Positions 34,180 to 42,704 of a stretch of 54,313 bases of DNA are shown here, in pieces (position 1 is the first letter of the stretch; every line of letters begins with the position of its first letter). The stretch is taken from contig CADBNI010000048.1 of assembly GCA_902795965.1 (NCBI GenBank), forward strand, positions 1-54,313, written 5' to 3'. Under the pieces are notes generated by a model that saw only the letters and a list, made by a program, of their open reading frames with translations, made no database searches and had not been told where the DNA came from. This DNA comes from an uncultured bacterium (lineage in GTDB: Bacteria; Cyanobacteriota; Vampirovibrionia; Gastranaerophilales; Gastranaerophilaceae). Both the position numbers and the translations under genes were made by a program.

Positions 34180-35088
34180 ATGAACATAAATTCCAAACAA
34201 GATCTTGAAGATTTTAAATCCTACATAATTGCGGAAAAAAACTTTTCCGAACATACCGCAAAAGCCTATTGCTCCGATATTTTGAGCTTTATTGTATGGC
34301 TTGACGAAGATTCGTGCGAAAATGCGGACTTTCAAAAAATGAAGGATTATATCCATTTTATCCAAAAATTTAACTACAAAAAGACTACAATATCCCGCAA
34401 AATTGCATCTTTGAGGACTTTTTACAAATATCTTTACAGAGAAAACAAAACAAATTCAAACCCCGCAATGAATCTTAACAATCCTAAACGTCCGAAATCT
34501 TTGCCAAAATTTTTGACACCTGACGAAGTCGAACAAATTTTAAACAACATAAAAATCGACACCCCTTCGGGTTACAGAAACAGAACCATTTTGGAACTTT
34601 TGTGGGCTACGGGAATGCGAATTTCCGAACTTTCGGGACTTAATTTCGGAGATTTGAACCTCGAACAAAACGAAATAAGAGTTTTCGGAAAAGGTGCAAA
34701 AGAGAGGATTATTCTTGTTTCCGACAGGGCAAAAAACTTTTTGGAACGTTACATTGAAACCGCAAGAGCATTGATACCGAAGGGTTTTCCCGTTGGAGAA
34801 CCCGACGAAACCTCACCTGTATTTATAAACAACACAGGTTACAGACTCCAAACCAAAACAGTCAGAAACGTAATAAACGAAACGGTTGAAAAAATTCATT
34901 TACCCAAACACGTTACACCACACGTTTTTCGACACAGTTTTGCAACGCACCTGATAGAAAACGGAGCGGATTTGAGGGTTGTACAGGAGCTTTTGGGCCA
35001 CGCAAGCATCTCAAACACACAGATTTATACCCACATCTCGACCCGCCACATGAAAGAAGTCTACAACGAAACCCACCCGAGAGCGTAG
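34180..35088 (+). CDS. Tyrosine recombinase, XerC/XerD type
   Basis: 302 residues. The catalytic set is complete: Arg147 (GMRISEL), Lys171 (GKGAKER), His248 and Arg251 (HVFRHSF), His274 (LLGHAS) and Tyr283 (TQIYTH). The N-terminal SAM-like domain spans 5-90. Length and sequence fit the housekeeping dif recombinase rather than a phage integrase. The reading frame stays open 30 codons upstream into the repeat, but that part is repeat sequence, so the ATG at 34180 is preferred. Confidence 0.9.
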   Translation: MNINSKQDLEDFKSYIIAEKNFSEHTAKAYCSDILSFIVWLDEDSCENADFQKMKDYIHFIQKFNYKKTTISRKIASLRTFYKYLYRENKTNSNPAMNLNNPKRPKSLPKFLTPDEVEQILNNIKIDTPSGYRNRTILELLWATGMRISELSGLNFGDLNLEQNEIRVFGKGAKERIILVSDRAKNFLERYIETARALIPKGFPVGEPDETSPVFINNTGYRLQTKTVRNVINETVEKIHLPKHVTPHVFRHSFATHLIENGADLRVVQELLGHASISNTQIYTHISTRHMKEVYNETHPRA

Positions 35089-35115
35089 AAGTACAGATGT
35101 TATAAGATTGCCGCC

Positions 35116-35697
35116 TTACTTTTCAATCTTATGTTTTCTGCCGAAAAGATGCCATTTTTTATGAATCGGGCAAAGTCTGTTTTCTTGAACATACATTTTT
35201 TCGCCAAATGGTCTTAAGCGCGGATCGCGTTTATAAAACGCTTTGTTCTTCTTGCAATAATTTAAGGTTTTTCTTTCCATACGTCTGATTGTACGAAGTT
35301 TTGAACGTTGCTCATAACTTAATACCGAGCAAAATTCTTTTTCATACTTGCCGTTAAGACCTTTCATCTCTTTTTCGAGGGAATTTATGATTTTTTCCTG
35401 CTTTTTAAGCGCAGATTCGCTCGCCCCGTGCTTTGTCATATTTTCAAGTACGAATTTTTCCTGATTGTATTGTTCATACTTGAGTTCAAGTTCTTCATTA
35501 TATTTTTTATCAATGGTGTCCTTGCATTTTTGCTGATCGGGCGAAAGCTCCAAAACATTGTACAAAGTCGCACGGTTGTTATACATATAATCCATTAAAT
35601 CAACGCATTTTGACTGCATACAATTTTCACAAGACTCATTTGCAAAAATCGGGCTTGAAATTAATATCAACGCAAAAATTAAAACAAGTTTTTTCAT
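35116..35697 (-). CDS. Secreted Spy/CpxP-like helical protein
   Basis: 193 residues with a signal peptide (cleavage near FAN-ESC), AAGGAGA before the ATG. Cys pairs near CENCMQSKC. The long charged helices with LSPDQQKCKDTIDKKY and LSYEQRSKLRTIRRMERK resemble the LTxxQ motifs of periplasmic Spy/CpxP chaperones, by eye. The tail is basic and His-rich. Confidence 0.6.
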   Translation of the reverse strand: MKKLVLIFALILISSPIFANESCENCMQSKCVDLMDYMYNNRATLYNVLELSPDQQKCKDTIDKKYNEELELKYEQYNQEKFVLENMTKHGASESALKKQEKIINSLEKEMKGLNGKYEKEFCSVLSYEQRSKLRTIRRMERKTLNYCKKNKAFYKRDPRLRPFGEKMYVQENRLCPIHKKWHLFGRKHKIEK

Positions 35698-35765
35698 ACA
35701 TTCTCCTTGAAGTAATTATTACATAATTCTATGTGAAATACAATATTTTATAGTAAACTGATTTT

Positions 35766-36122
35766 ATGGAAGAAATGAATTTAAGAAATTACGCATATAT
35801 AGGTGATGCGGTTTGGGAACTTTTTGTGCGGGAAAAAACCGTCAAAATGACCGATAACGCAAAAAATCTTCACAAACTGACAACCGATAGAGTAAAAGCA
35901 TCTTTTCAGGCGGAACTTTTACATTCTTTTGAGGATGAATTGACGGAAGAAGAAAAAGAGATTGCACGCAGGGCAAGAAACTTGCCAATCCCCGTCGGAC
36001 GTCGCTCCAATCAAACGGAATACCGTCAGGCGACCGCGTTTGAGGCATTAGTGGGTTGGTGGTATTACTATGATAAGGAAAAATTGGAAAAGTTTTTGGA
36101 AAAAGTTATAAATCTTATTTAG
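35766..36122 (+). CDS. mrnC: Mini-ribonuclease III
   Basis: 118 residues. RNase III fold without the dsRNA-binding domain: the signature YIGDAVWELFVRE and TAFEALVGWWYY carry the catalytic acidic residues, and RRARN is in the middle. It matures 23S rRNA in Firmicutes and cyanobacteria. Its 3' end overlaps prepilin 4 by eight bases tail to tail. Confidence 0.9.
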   Translation: MEEMNLRNYAYIGDAVWELFVREKTVKMTDNAKNLHKLTTDRVKASFQAELLHSFEDELTEEEKEIARRARNLPIPVGRRSNQTEYRQATAFEALVGWWYYYDKEKLEKFLEKVINLI

Positions 36123-36879
36123 GCAAACATTCAAAATAACCTGCTTTACCCGTATACGGACAAATATCCTTTAATGCATAATATGAACAGTCAAAACCGT
36201 TTCCGACAGCGGTTGATGTGAGTGAACATGAGTTGTTTAGTGCATATTCACATTCATATGTATTGTATGAACCTGACTCTTTGTCACAATATGTCTTACT
36301 TTGTTCTTCAGTCATTTCTTGTGTGAGTGGTATGCGATAACTTGCAAGAACATCATTTTCGGGATTTATTTGAAATGTAAATATATCATGTCCCAGTCGA
36401 TTTGGACCTTTTGAACCGTTTGTATCAACAGAAAGCATATACATACCATTATAAATATGCCACCCAAGATATGTTCCGTCACTCATTCGTGCCTGATATA
36501 AAACAGGAAGTGACATTGAATCAATGTAATATACAGTCGCCTTATTATTGTATGTCTTTATGTCATTTCGATAAATTTTATCAGTTTTCAAATCTTTTTT
36601 AGAATATGAATTTACCAATGCGTTTATACATTCATTTGTATTATAGTACCCGCCATTACTCTCATTAAAACTTATACAATATTTCCCGAAATTATCAATT
36701 TGCGAATTTATTTTTGCAAATTGAATAGCTTGTGCCAAATTTGAAACCGAGTGTTTAAATTGAGTTTTTAATACATGTGTTTTGTATGTATTTATTAATG
36801 AAGGAATTGTCATTGCCGCAACAACACCAATTATGCCTAATGTAATGAGTACTTCTGTAAGAGTAAATCCTTTTTTCAT
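36115..36879 (-). CDS. Prepilin-like protein 4
   Basis: 254 residues. Leader MKKG then FTLTEVLITLGIIGVVAAMT, with GGAGG before the ATG. The loop DTNGSKGPNRLGHDIFTF is present. The C-terminal part is Cys-rich (CDKESGSYNTYECEYALNN, then CSLTSTAVGNGFDC, CPYTG, FECLPK) and likely disulfide-bonded, unlike the other prepilins. Divergent from the XRE gene at 36960. Confidence 0.87.
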   Translation of the reverse strand: MKKGFTLTEVLITLGIIGVVAAMTIPSLINTYKTHVLKTQFKHSVSNLAQAIQFAKINSQIDNFGKYCISFNESNGGYYNTNECINALVNSYSKKDLKTDKIYRNDIKTYNNKATVYYIDSMSLPVLYQARMSDGTYLGWHIYNGMYMLSVDTNGSKGPNRLGHDIFTFQINPENDVLASYRIPLTQEMTEEQSKTYCDKESGSYNTYECEYALNNSCSLTSTAVGNGFDCSYYALKDICPYTGKAGYFECLPK

Positions 36880-36909
36880 ATATCCTCCATTATTATGTGT
36901 AACATGTCC

Positions 36910-36938
36910 ATTATATCACGTGTATAATTATGTGTCAA
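36910..36938 (-). promoter_or_regulatory. Consensus promoter of prepilin 4 with repeated operator
   Basis: On the minus strand TTGACA (36938-36933), 17-base spacer, TATAAT (36915-36910): a perfect consensus. ACACATAAT occurs twice, once overlapping the -35 and once about 36 bases downstream past the start site. CACGTG lies in the spacer. Confidence 0.75.
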
Positions 36939-36959
36939 TAGCATATTATAAAATGTGAA

Positions 36960-37187
36960 ATGGTTATAAAAATAGATGAAATAGATAAAAAAGTAGGTAT
37001 GAATATAAGGCTTGAGCGAACAAAGCGAAGTCTTTCTCAAGAGGGATTGGCGGATTTGGCGGGATTGGCACGTTCAACTATGGGGATTGTCGAAAGAGGG
37101 GAACAATCACCTTCATTACAAACTGTTGCTAAAGTCGCAAATGCCTTAAACATAGATATCCAAAAATTATTTATATTTGATTTTTAA
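36960..37187 (+). CDS. XRE-family regulator beside prepilin 4
   Basis: 75 residues, almost only an HTH domain (RLERTKRSLSQEGLADLAGL, ARSTMGIVERGEQSPSLQT). TATAAA ends seven bases before the ATG, so it may be leaderless. Ends three bases from the stop codon of the second XRE gene on the other strand. Confidence 0.83.
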   Translation: MVIKIDEIDKKVGMNIRLERTKRSLSQEGLADLAGLARSTMGIVERGEQSPSLQTVAKVANALNIDIQKLFIFDF

Positions 37188-37189
37188 AT

Positions 37190-37402
37190 TTATAAAATAT
37201 CATTTTTAACATCAATCAAAATGTCATGAATACTGCATTCAAAAAAATCACATAATTTTTCAAGTGTACTCAGTTTTACATCAACATGCTCACCCTTCGT
37301 AAGTTTGGTAATCGTAGTAGGACTTACATTTATGGCTTTGGCAAGTTCTTTACGCGTAATTTTTCGTTTCCAACTAATTTTGTACAAATTAACTATAATC
37401 AT
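37190..37402 (-). CDS. XRE-family regulator beside prepilin 5
   Basis: 70 residues; HTH of the compact Cro type (KRKITRKELAKAINVSPTTI, TKLTKGEHVDVKLSTLEKLC). Divergent from prepilin 5. TTGTACAAAT is repeated at its start and about 35 bases upstream, a possible autoregulatory site. Confidence 0.82.
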   Translation of the reverse strand: MIIVNLYKISWKRKITRKELAKAINVSPTTITKLTKGEHVDVKLSTLEKLCDFFECSIHDILIDVKNDIL

Positions 37403-37446
37403 ACAGTTGATTGTACAAATAAGTTAATTTAAAAGTCCAAAAAGAC

Positions 37447-37475
37447 TTGACATTGATTAAAAAAGACAGTATAAT
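37447..37475 (+). promoter_or_regulatory. Consensus promoter of prepilin 5 with dyad at the -35
   Basis: TTGACA (37447-37452), 17-base spacer, TATAAT (37470-37475). AAGTC-caaaaa-GACTT overlaps the -35 box. Strong promoter likely held off by a repressor. Confidence 0.75.
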
Positions 37476-37511
37476 GTTTATATAGAAATAAAAATTCATA
37501 ATGGAGGATAC

Positions 37512-38159
37512 ATGAGAAAAGGCTTTACACTTGCAGAAGTATTGATAACGTTAGGTATAATCGGTGTTGTGTCAGCAATTACAATGCCTTTATTAATAAA
37601 AAGTTATCAAAAACAAGTAACAATAAATAGATTAAAAAAGACATATACAACCCTTTCTCAGGCAATGCTATATGCTCAGAATGATTATGGGGATTTGGGA
37701 AACTGGGATTATAATCTTACTTGTGAGGCATATATGAATAAGTATATTTCACCGTATATCAAAAAAATTACATCATCATCAAATGCTTATTATTTACCTG
37801 ATGGAACGAGTTTAAAATGTTTACGCTATTCAATAGCAGGTTCAGTGTATGAATTACAAATAGATATTAATGGCAATAATCTTCCAAACATATTCGGAAA
37901 AGATAAATTCAGTTTTTACATATTTAATGAGGCAAAAAATGTCTATAATAACGGTCGAGGAGATATAGCATGGAATGTAAAAAAAGCAGGATTATATCCG
38001 GACGGATATGGTAGAAATAGAAATACACTAAAAAATGATACTTGGCGTGGATGTAATAGTAGAAAATCCGGAGCAGGCAAAAATATGGATGCTGGTGCAT
38101 ATTGTACCGCATTAATACTATATGACGGTTGGAAAATATCAAATGATTATGATTGGTAA
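37512..38159 (+). CDS. Prepilin-like protein 5
   Basis: 215 residues. Leader MRKG then FTLAEVLITLGIIGVVSAIT, GGAGG 7 bases before the ATG. Loop DINGNNLPNIFGKDKFSF. Tail AYCTALILYDGWKISNDYDW, the same type as prepilins 1 and 2 and the relics. Divergent from the XRE gene at 37190. Confidence 0.88.
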   Translation: MRKGFTLAEVLITLGIIGVVSAITMPLLIKSYQKQVTINRLKKTYTTLSQAMLYAQNDYGDLGNWDYNLTCEAYMNKYISPYIKKITSSSNAYYLPDGTSLKCLRYSIAGSVYELQIDINGNNLPNIFGKDKFSFYIFNEAKNVYNNGRGDIAWNVKKAGLYPDGYGRNRNTLKNDTWRGCNSRKSGAGKNMDAGAYCTALILYDGWKISNDYDW

Positions 38160-38242
38160 TATTTTTTTTAAAGGGGGGGTTTACAAAAAAAAATCAGCAT
38201 GTAATATAAATAATGCAGAGGGAAAACCTCGCACCCATAAAT

Positions 38243-38318
38243 GGGGGATTAGCTCAATTGGTAGAGCACCTGCTTTGCACGCAGGGGGTTAGGAGTTCGA
38301 GTCTCCTATTCTCCACCA
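38243..38318 (+). tRNA. tRNA-Ala (TGC anticodon)
   Basis: Acceptor GGGGGAT/ATTCTCC, D-arm AGCTCAATTGGTAGAGC, anticodon stem CCTGC/GCAGG with loop TTTGCAC, T-arm AGGAG-TTCGAGT-CTCCT, encoded CCA. Its last 20 bases are repeated at 38476-38495. Confidence 0.95.
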
Positions 38319-38321
38319 TAA

Positions 38322-38356
38322 AAAGAGGGTAAGAAAATATCTTACTCTCTTTTTAT
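38322..38356 (+). terminator. Intrinsic terminator after tRNA-Ala
   Basis: AAAGAGGGTAAGA (38322-38334) pairs with TCTTACTCTCTTT (38340-38352), 13 base pairs with one G-U, then TTATT. Confidence 0.8.
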
Positions 38357-38360
38357 TATG

Positions 38361-38495
38361 AAGAATGGAACTCTCACTCGTTATTTTGTTTGTTAAACAA
38401 AATAACGGAGTTCTACCCGTTCGAGTATCCGACCTCGTACGGCTCGGATTTCATATCCTCGCCTACGATGTCAGAGAGTCTCCTATTCTCCGCCA
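38361..38495. repeat. Hairpin-rich segment ending in a copy of the tRNA-Ala 3' end
   Basis: Contains a perfect 13-base-arm palindrome (38379-38391 with 38395-38407), then CCGTTCGAGTATCC resembling a T-loop, a second hairpin at 38435-38468, and finally GAGTCTCCTATTCTCCGCCA (38476-38495), 19 of 20 identical to the tRNA-Ala end at 38299-38318. Resembles an att-type duplication left by a tRNA-targeting element. Confidence 0.6.
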
Positions 38496-38587
38496 TTTAA
38501 ACAAAAGAGCCTTTTCTTTTTTATTGAATTTTAATAAAACAAAAAGTTTTAGTAAAATAAAATTATTTCTATTTAATAGTATAATAA

Positions 38588-39037
38588 ATGTATGAGTATA
38601 AAAGATGCATTATTAAAAATGATGATAACTACAAAGATACAAAAGTAATTATGATTACTGCAAAAAAAATGGAAGATGATGTATTAGAAGGCTTTAAATG
38701 CGGAGCTGTTGATTATATCACAAAGCCTTTCAGTAATAAAATTCTTTTGGCAAGAATAAAGGCTCATTTAGAATCTTTAAATTCCATTGGCGGTATAAAA
38801 AATTATAAAGATATTATTGTTGATACGGATAAAATGATTGTAAAAGTCCAAGATAAAGAGGTTGAACTAACCAATTTTGAATATAAAAGGGTAGATAAAG
38901 CAAGAAGTCGGCAAACAGGAGGTACCGGTTTGGGACTTGCGATTGTAAAACATATTACTCAACTTCACAAAGGAAGTGTAAGTGTTGAAAGCAAAGTTGG
39001 CAAAGGTTCAACTTTTAAAATTATTTTACCTGAATAA
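38588..39037 (+). pseudogene. Fused remnant of a PhoB/PhoR-like two-component pair
   Basis: 149-residue open frame made of three incomplete parts. Residues 8-65 are the C-terminal half of a receiver domain ([15 protein letters not shown] with the conserved Lys), without the phosphorylated Asp. Residues 73-100 are the first strands of an OmpR-type DNA-binding domain. Residues 101-149 are the end of a histidine kinase ATPase domain ([31 protein letters not shown]). The junction is near 38888. A deletion has joined response regulator and kinase in frame; signalling function must be lost. Confidence 0.8.
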
Positions 39038-39104
39038 ATTATCCTAATATTTTGCTAACAATACTATTTTATGATAATAATATAGTAGTCTGATTGGAGA
39101 ATAT

Positions 39105-40856
39105 ATGGACATATTTTCAATTTTTACGTTATGTGGCGGGCTTGGTTTTTTCTTATTCGGTATGATAGTAATGTCAAACGGTTTGGAAAAACTTGCCGGT
39201 GACAAACTTGATAAGTTCATTAAAAATGCTACATCAAATCCTATTAAAAGTTTAACACTCGGAGCAGGAATAACGGTTGCTATTCAAAGTTCTTCCGCTT
39301 TAACAGTCATGCTTGTAGGGTTCGTAAATTCCGGCATTATGGAATTGTCTCAAACCGTTGGAATGATTATGGGTTCTAATATCGGGACAACTCTGACTTC
39401 TTGGATATTGAGTTTATCCGGAATAGAAAGTTCTAATTTCTTTCTAAGACTTTTAAAGCCTGAGTCTTTTTGTCCTATTTTATCTTTACTTGGTGTAATA
39501 CTAATAATGTCGGGCAAAAATAATACTTCCAAAAGAAAAAATATCGGTATGTTTTTTGTTGGTTTTGCAATATTGATGTTCGGTATGATTTTGATGTCAT
39601 CATCTATGTCTCCGTTGGCTCAAAATAGTGAATTTGCAAAATTTTTGACTTATTTTACAAACCCTGTTTTGGGTTTGTTGGCAGGTATGATAATCACTGC
39701 GATTATTCAAAGCTCTGCCGCTTCTGTCGGTATATTGCAGGCTCTTGCGTTATCAGGCGGTGTAAACTGGGCGATTGCTGTTCCTATTATTATAGGTCAA
39801 AATATAGGAACTTGTATTACTTCAATGATATCTGCGATTGGTGTTAATACTGCCGCAAAAAGAGTCGCCGTTATACATGTCAGTTTCAATATTTTGGGTG
39901 CTTTGATATTTTTACCTTTATATGAAATAGGACATCTGTTTATAAATTATATCCCTTTTAATCAATCAATTTCACCATTTGGAATTGCCGTAATTCATTC
40001 GGTTTTTAATATTGGTACAACAATATTATTACTTCCTTTTGCAAACATGTTAGAAAAAATAGCATATTTTGTTATTAAGGAAGGTAAAAATGATAAGAAA
40101 GTTATATTAGATGACAGATTACTTGTTGTTCCTTCCGTTGCCATCAAGCAATCTTACCAAGTTGCGGTTGAAATGGGAAAATTGTCAAAAGACATTTTAA
40201 AAATGTCCGTTAAAATGTTTAAACAATATAACCCTAAATTTATAGAAATAATTGATAAAAAAGAAAAATTGATTGACAAATATCAAGACGAATTAGAAAG
40301 TTTTCTGCAAAAATTGTCGGCAAAAGATTTAACTGAAGCAGAAAGTAACAAGATTTCACAATTATTTTTAACAATATCGGATATAGAAAAAATTGCAGAT
40401 TATTCTGTTGACATACTACATATCGCCCAAAAAACAGATTCAAAAAATTGGACTTTTATGGAAGATTCTATTTCTGAGTTAAAAAATGTTGTCAACGCCG
40501 TAAAAGATATATACGATTACACAATGAACAGTTTTATTAATTTTGACTATAATAATGCATTAAAAATAGAATCGTTTGAAAATATTATTGATGAAATGAT
40601 TGTTAACGCAAAGAAAAACCATATAAAAAGAATTAAAAACCAAAAAATTCATATTAGAAGAAGTTTTTATTTTGTTGATATATTAACAAATCTTGAAAGA
40701 ATTTCAGATCATTGTTCAAATATTGCTTCTAATATTATTCATTCTCAAGGTAATATTATTCCAAAACATGAATTAAAAAATAAATTAAAACAAAATACAG
40801 AATCTAATGAAATAAAAACATTTAAAGAAAAATACTACATAGAAAAAAGTAACTAA
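39105..40856 (+). CDS. Na+/phosphate cotransporter with PhoU-like domain
   Basis: 583 residues. Two inverted NptA/PNaS repeats with the QSS motifs: AIQSSSALTVMLVGFVN near 60 and AIIQSSAASVGILQALALS near 200, eight or more membrane segments to about 325. The C-terminal 230 residues are a cytoplasmic PhoU-like helical domain. Imports phosphate with sodium. It directly follows the wrecked phoB/phoR-like pair, which fits a former phosphate regulon. Confidence 0.9.
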   Translation: MDIFSIFTLCGGLGFFLFGMIVMSNGLEKLAGDKLDKFIKNATSNPIKSLTLGAGITVAIQSSSALTVMLVGFVNSGIMELSQTVGMIMGSNIGTTLTSWILSLSGIESSNFFLRLLKPESFCPILSLLGVILIMSGKNNTSKRKNIGMFFVGFAILMFGMILMSSSMSPLAQNSEFAKFLTYFTNPVLGLLAGMIITAIIQSSAASVGILQALALSGGVNWAIAVPIIIGQNIGTCITSMISAIGVNTAAKRVAVIHVSFNILGALIFLPLYEIGHLFINYIPFNQSISPFGIAVIHSVFNIGTTILLLPFANMLEKIAYFVIKEGKNDKKVILDDRLLVVPSVAIKQSYQVAVEMGKLSKDILKMSVKMFKQYNPKFIEIIDKKEKLIDKYQDELESFLQKLSAKDLTEAESNKISQLFLTISDIEKIADYSVDILHIAQKTDSKNWTFMEDSISELKNVVNAVKDIYDYTMNSFINFDYNNALKIESFENIIDEMIVNAKKNHIKRIKNQKIHIRRSFYFVDILTNLERISDHCSNIASNIIHSQGNIIPKHELKNKLKQNTESNEIKTFKEKYYIEKSN

Positions 40857-41038
40857 ACTCCTATAAACATTCTTGTATTAGTTTTTTTTAAGCAACAGAT
40901 ATTTGCAAATAACGTTAAAGTTGAAGTCCGAATACATTGGTTTTGTAAAGAAAAAATTGATTAAACCCGACAACAATATTTGTAATTAATAAAAATTTAT
41001 TATACTATAACAGTGTCGATATTTTTTGAGGATTGAGT

Positions 41039-41455
41039 ATGAATAAAGCAATAAAATTAGTAATTACACTCGGTATAATGATTTTGTGTACAACAATTTC
41101 AGTATATTCGGCTGAAAAAAATGTATTATTAAAAACAACTTCCACCTGGGATAATGCGAAATATGAAAAATTAAAGATTAAAAAACCCGAAGTTACGGTT
41201 TTAAAAATTATTATAAATGTCAATGAAGAATTGCCTATGCACAAGCACGATTTAGTGAATATTGCTTACGTAAAAAAAGGCACTTTGACGGTTATTACAG
41301 ATGACAACAAAGCCATAACCCTTCACGAAGGAGAGGTTCTGCCCGAATTAATCGGCAAATATCATTACGGCAAAAATACGGGAAATGAACCCGTTGAACT
41401 TATTGTTTTTTATATTGGCGAAAAAGGAACTCCGCTGTCTGTAAACAAATTCTAA
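41039..41455 (+). CDS. Secreted cupin-domain protein
   Basis: 138 residues from the ATG at 41039 (GAGG 8 bases upstream). Signal peptide 5-24 then a small single-domain cupin: NEELPMHKHDLVNIAYVKKG and a second motif EGEVLPELIGKYHYGKN. Metal-binding His residues are visible (HKH, H in KYHYG). Ligand unknown. Its stop overlaps the preA stop on the other strand. Confidence 0.78.
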   Translation: MNKAIKLVITLGIMILCTTISVYSAEKNVLLKTTSTWDNAKYEKLKIKKPEVTVLKIIINVNEELPMHKHDLVNIAYVKKGTLTVITDDNKAITLHEGEVLPELIGKYHYGKNTGNEPVELIVFYIGEKGTPLSVNKF

Positions 41456-42630
41456 CACATTTTTATGGCATTTTTCGGGCATACATGACTGCACAAAGAA
41501 CACCCGACACAAAATTCTTTTTTCAAACACATACAATTTTTATCAAGACTTAATGCATGATATTCGGATTCGGAACAAATTTTTGCACATTTTCCGCATT
41601 TTATGCATTTTTCTGCATCTATTGAAGGGTAAAGATGTGATTTTTTATTTAAATTTTCGTGTGATGTTATTTTTGGAATTGCAATATTTTTTAATTCCGA
41701 TATGTCATTAAACCCTTTTGATTCCAAATAATTCAAAAGTCCTGATTTTAATCCGTTAATAATTCCATATCCGTTTATCATAACTTCCGTACAGATTTGA
41801 ACGGCATCAGAACCGAGTGCTATATATTGCACAGCATCTTCCCAAGAAGATATTCCGCCCATACCCAAAATCGGCAAATCAGAATTTTGTCTTAGTTGAG
41901 CAACACACCTAAAACCGATTGGTTTGACGGCTTCGCCCGACAATCCGCCATAGGTTGAATGACCGTCAATATTTAAGACAGGTTCTAACGTATCAAGATT
42001 AATTCCCAAGAAACCTTGTACGGTATTAATTGCAGCAAAACCGTCAGCTCCTGCTCTTTCAACGGCATTTGCAATCCACGTAATATTTGTTACGTTTGGA
42101 GTTAATTTTACGAATACGGGTTTTGTTGCAACAGCTTTTACCCAAGCCGTAATAAGTGTTGAAATTTCGGCACTTGTTCCGATAGCCATTCCGATATGTT
42201 TTTCGGGCATTCCATGCGGGCATGAAAAATTAAGTTCATAAGCATCAATCGGAGTTTCATTTAATGTTTTAACAAGATTTTGCCATTCTTCGCGTTCAAC
42301 CGGTGCCATAATACTTGCAATTATAACTTTTGAGGGGTATTTTTCTTTCAGATATTTAATGCCTTCAACCCAATGTTGAACGGTTTCATGGCTTAATAAT
42401 TCTATATTTTGCAGGCATATTACTTTGCCTTTTTCTTTAATTGTTGCATAGCGAGGACTGGCTTCAATCATTTCCAAATCATCAGGTGTTATGGTTTTTA
42501 AAACCGCACCGCCCCAACCCGCTTCAAAGGCTTTATCAATACTTTCTATTGATGCCGTAGGCGGTGCAGATGCCAATAAAAACGGATTTTCAAATTCTAT
42601 TCCCAACACAGATGTTTTTAACGTAGCCAT
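41452..42630 (-). CDS. preA: Dihydropyrimidine dehydrogenase-like subunit PreA
   Basis: 392 residues. FMN-binding dihydroorotate-dehydrogenase-like barrel (1-300) with the active-site cysteine in NFSCPHGMPE, then two [4Fe-4S] motifs CIKCGKCAKIC and CVGCSLCSHVC at the C-terminus. PreA normally works with flavoprotein PreT in NAD-dependent pyrimidine reduction; no preT is seen here. AAGGAATT before the ATG. Confidence 0.9.
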   Translation of the reverse strand: MATLKTSVLGIEFENPFLLASAPPTASIESIDKAFEAGWGGAVLKTITPDDLEMIEASPRYATIKEKGKVICLQNIELLSHETVQHWVEGIKYLKEKYPSKVIIASIMAPVEREEWQNLVKTLNETPIDAYELNFSCPHGMPEKHIGMAIGTSAEISTLITAWVKAVATKPVFVKLTPNVTNITWIANAVERAGADGFAAINTVQGFLGINLDTLEPVLNIDGHSTYGGLSGEAVKPIGFRCVAQLRQNSDLPILGMGGISSWEDAVQYIALGSDAVQICTEVMINGYGIINGLKSGLLNYLESKGFNDISELKNIAIPKITSHENLNKKSHLYPSIDAEKCIKCGKCAKICSESEYHALSLDKNCMCLKKEFCVGCSLCSHVCPKNAIKMC

Positions 42631-42704
42631 ATATTAATTCCTTACACTTTAGACATTTTCTAATTCCTGTATATTAACATAAAAATTTTTGCTATAATAA
42701 GCCT

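Noticed and set aside
34090-34180. Longer N-terminus of the Xer recombinase
   Set aside because: The 30 extra residues are translated nonamer repeat sequence; recombinase homology starts at the ATG at 34180.
34180-35088. Phage or island integrase acting at the tRNA-Ala site
   Set aside because: Length, domain layout and complete catalytic set fit a housekeeping XerC/XerD protein; it is over 3 kb away with housekeeping genes in between.
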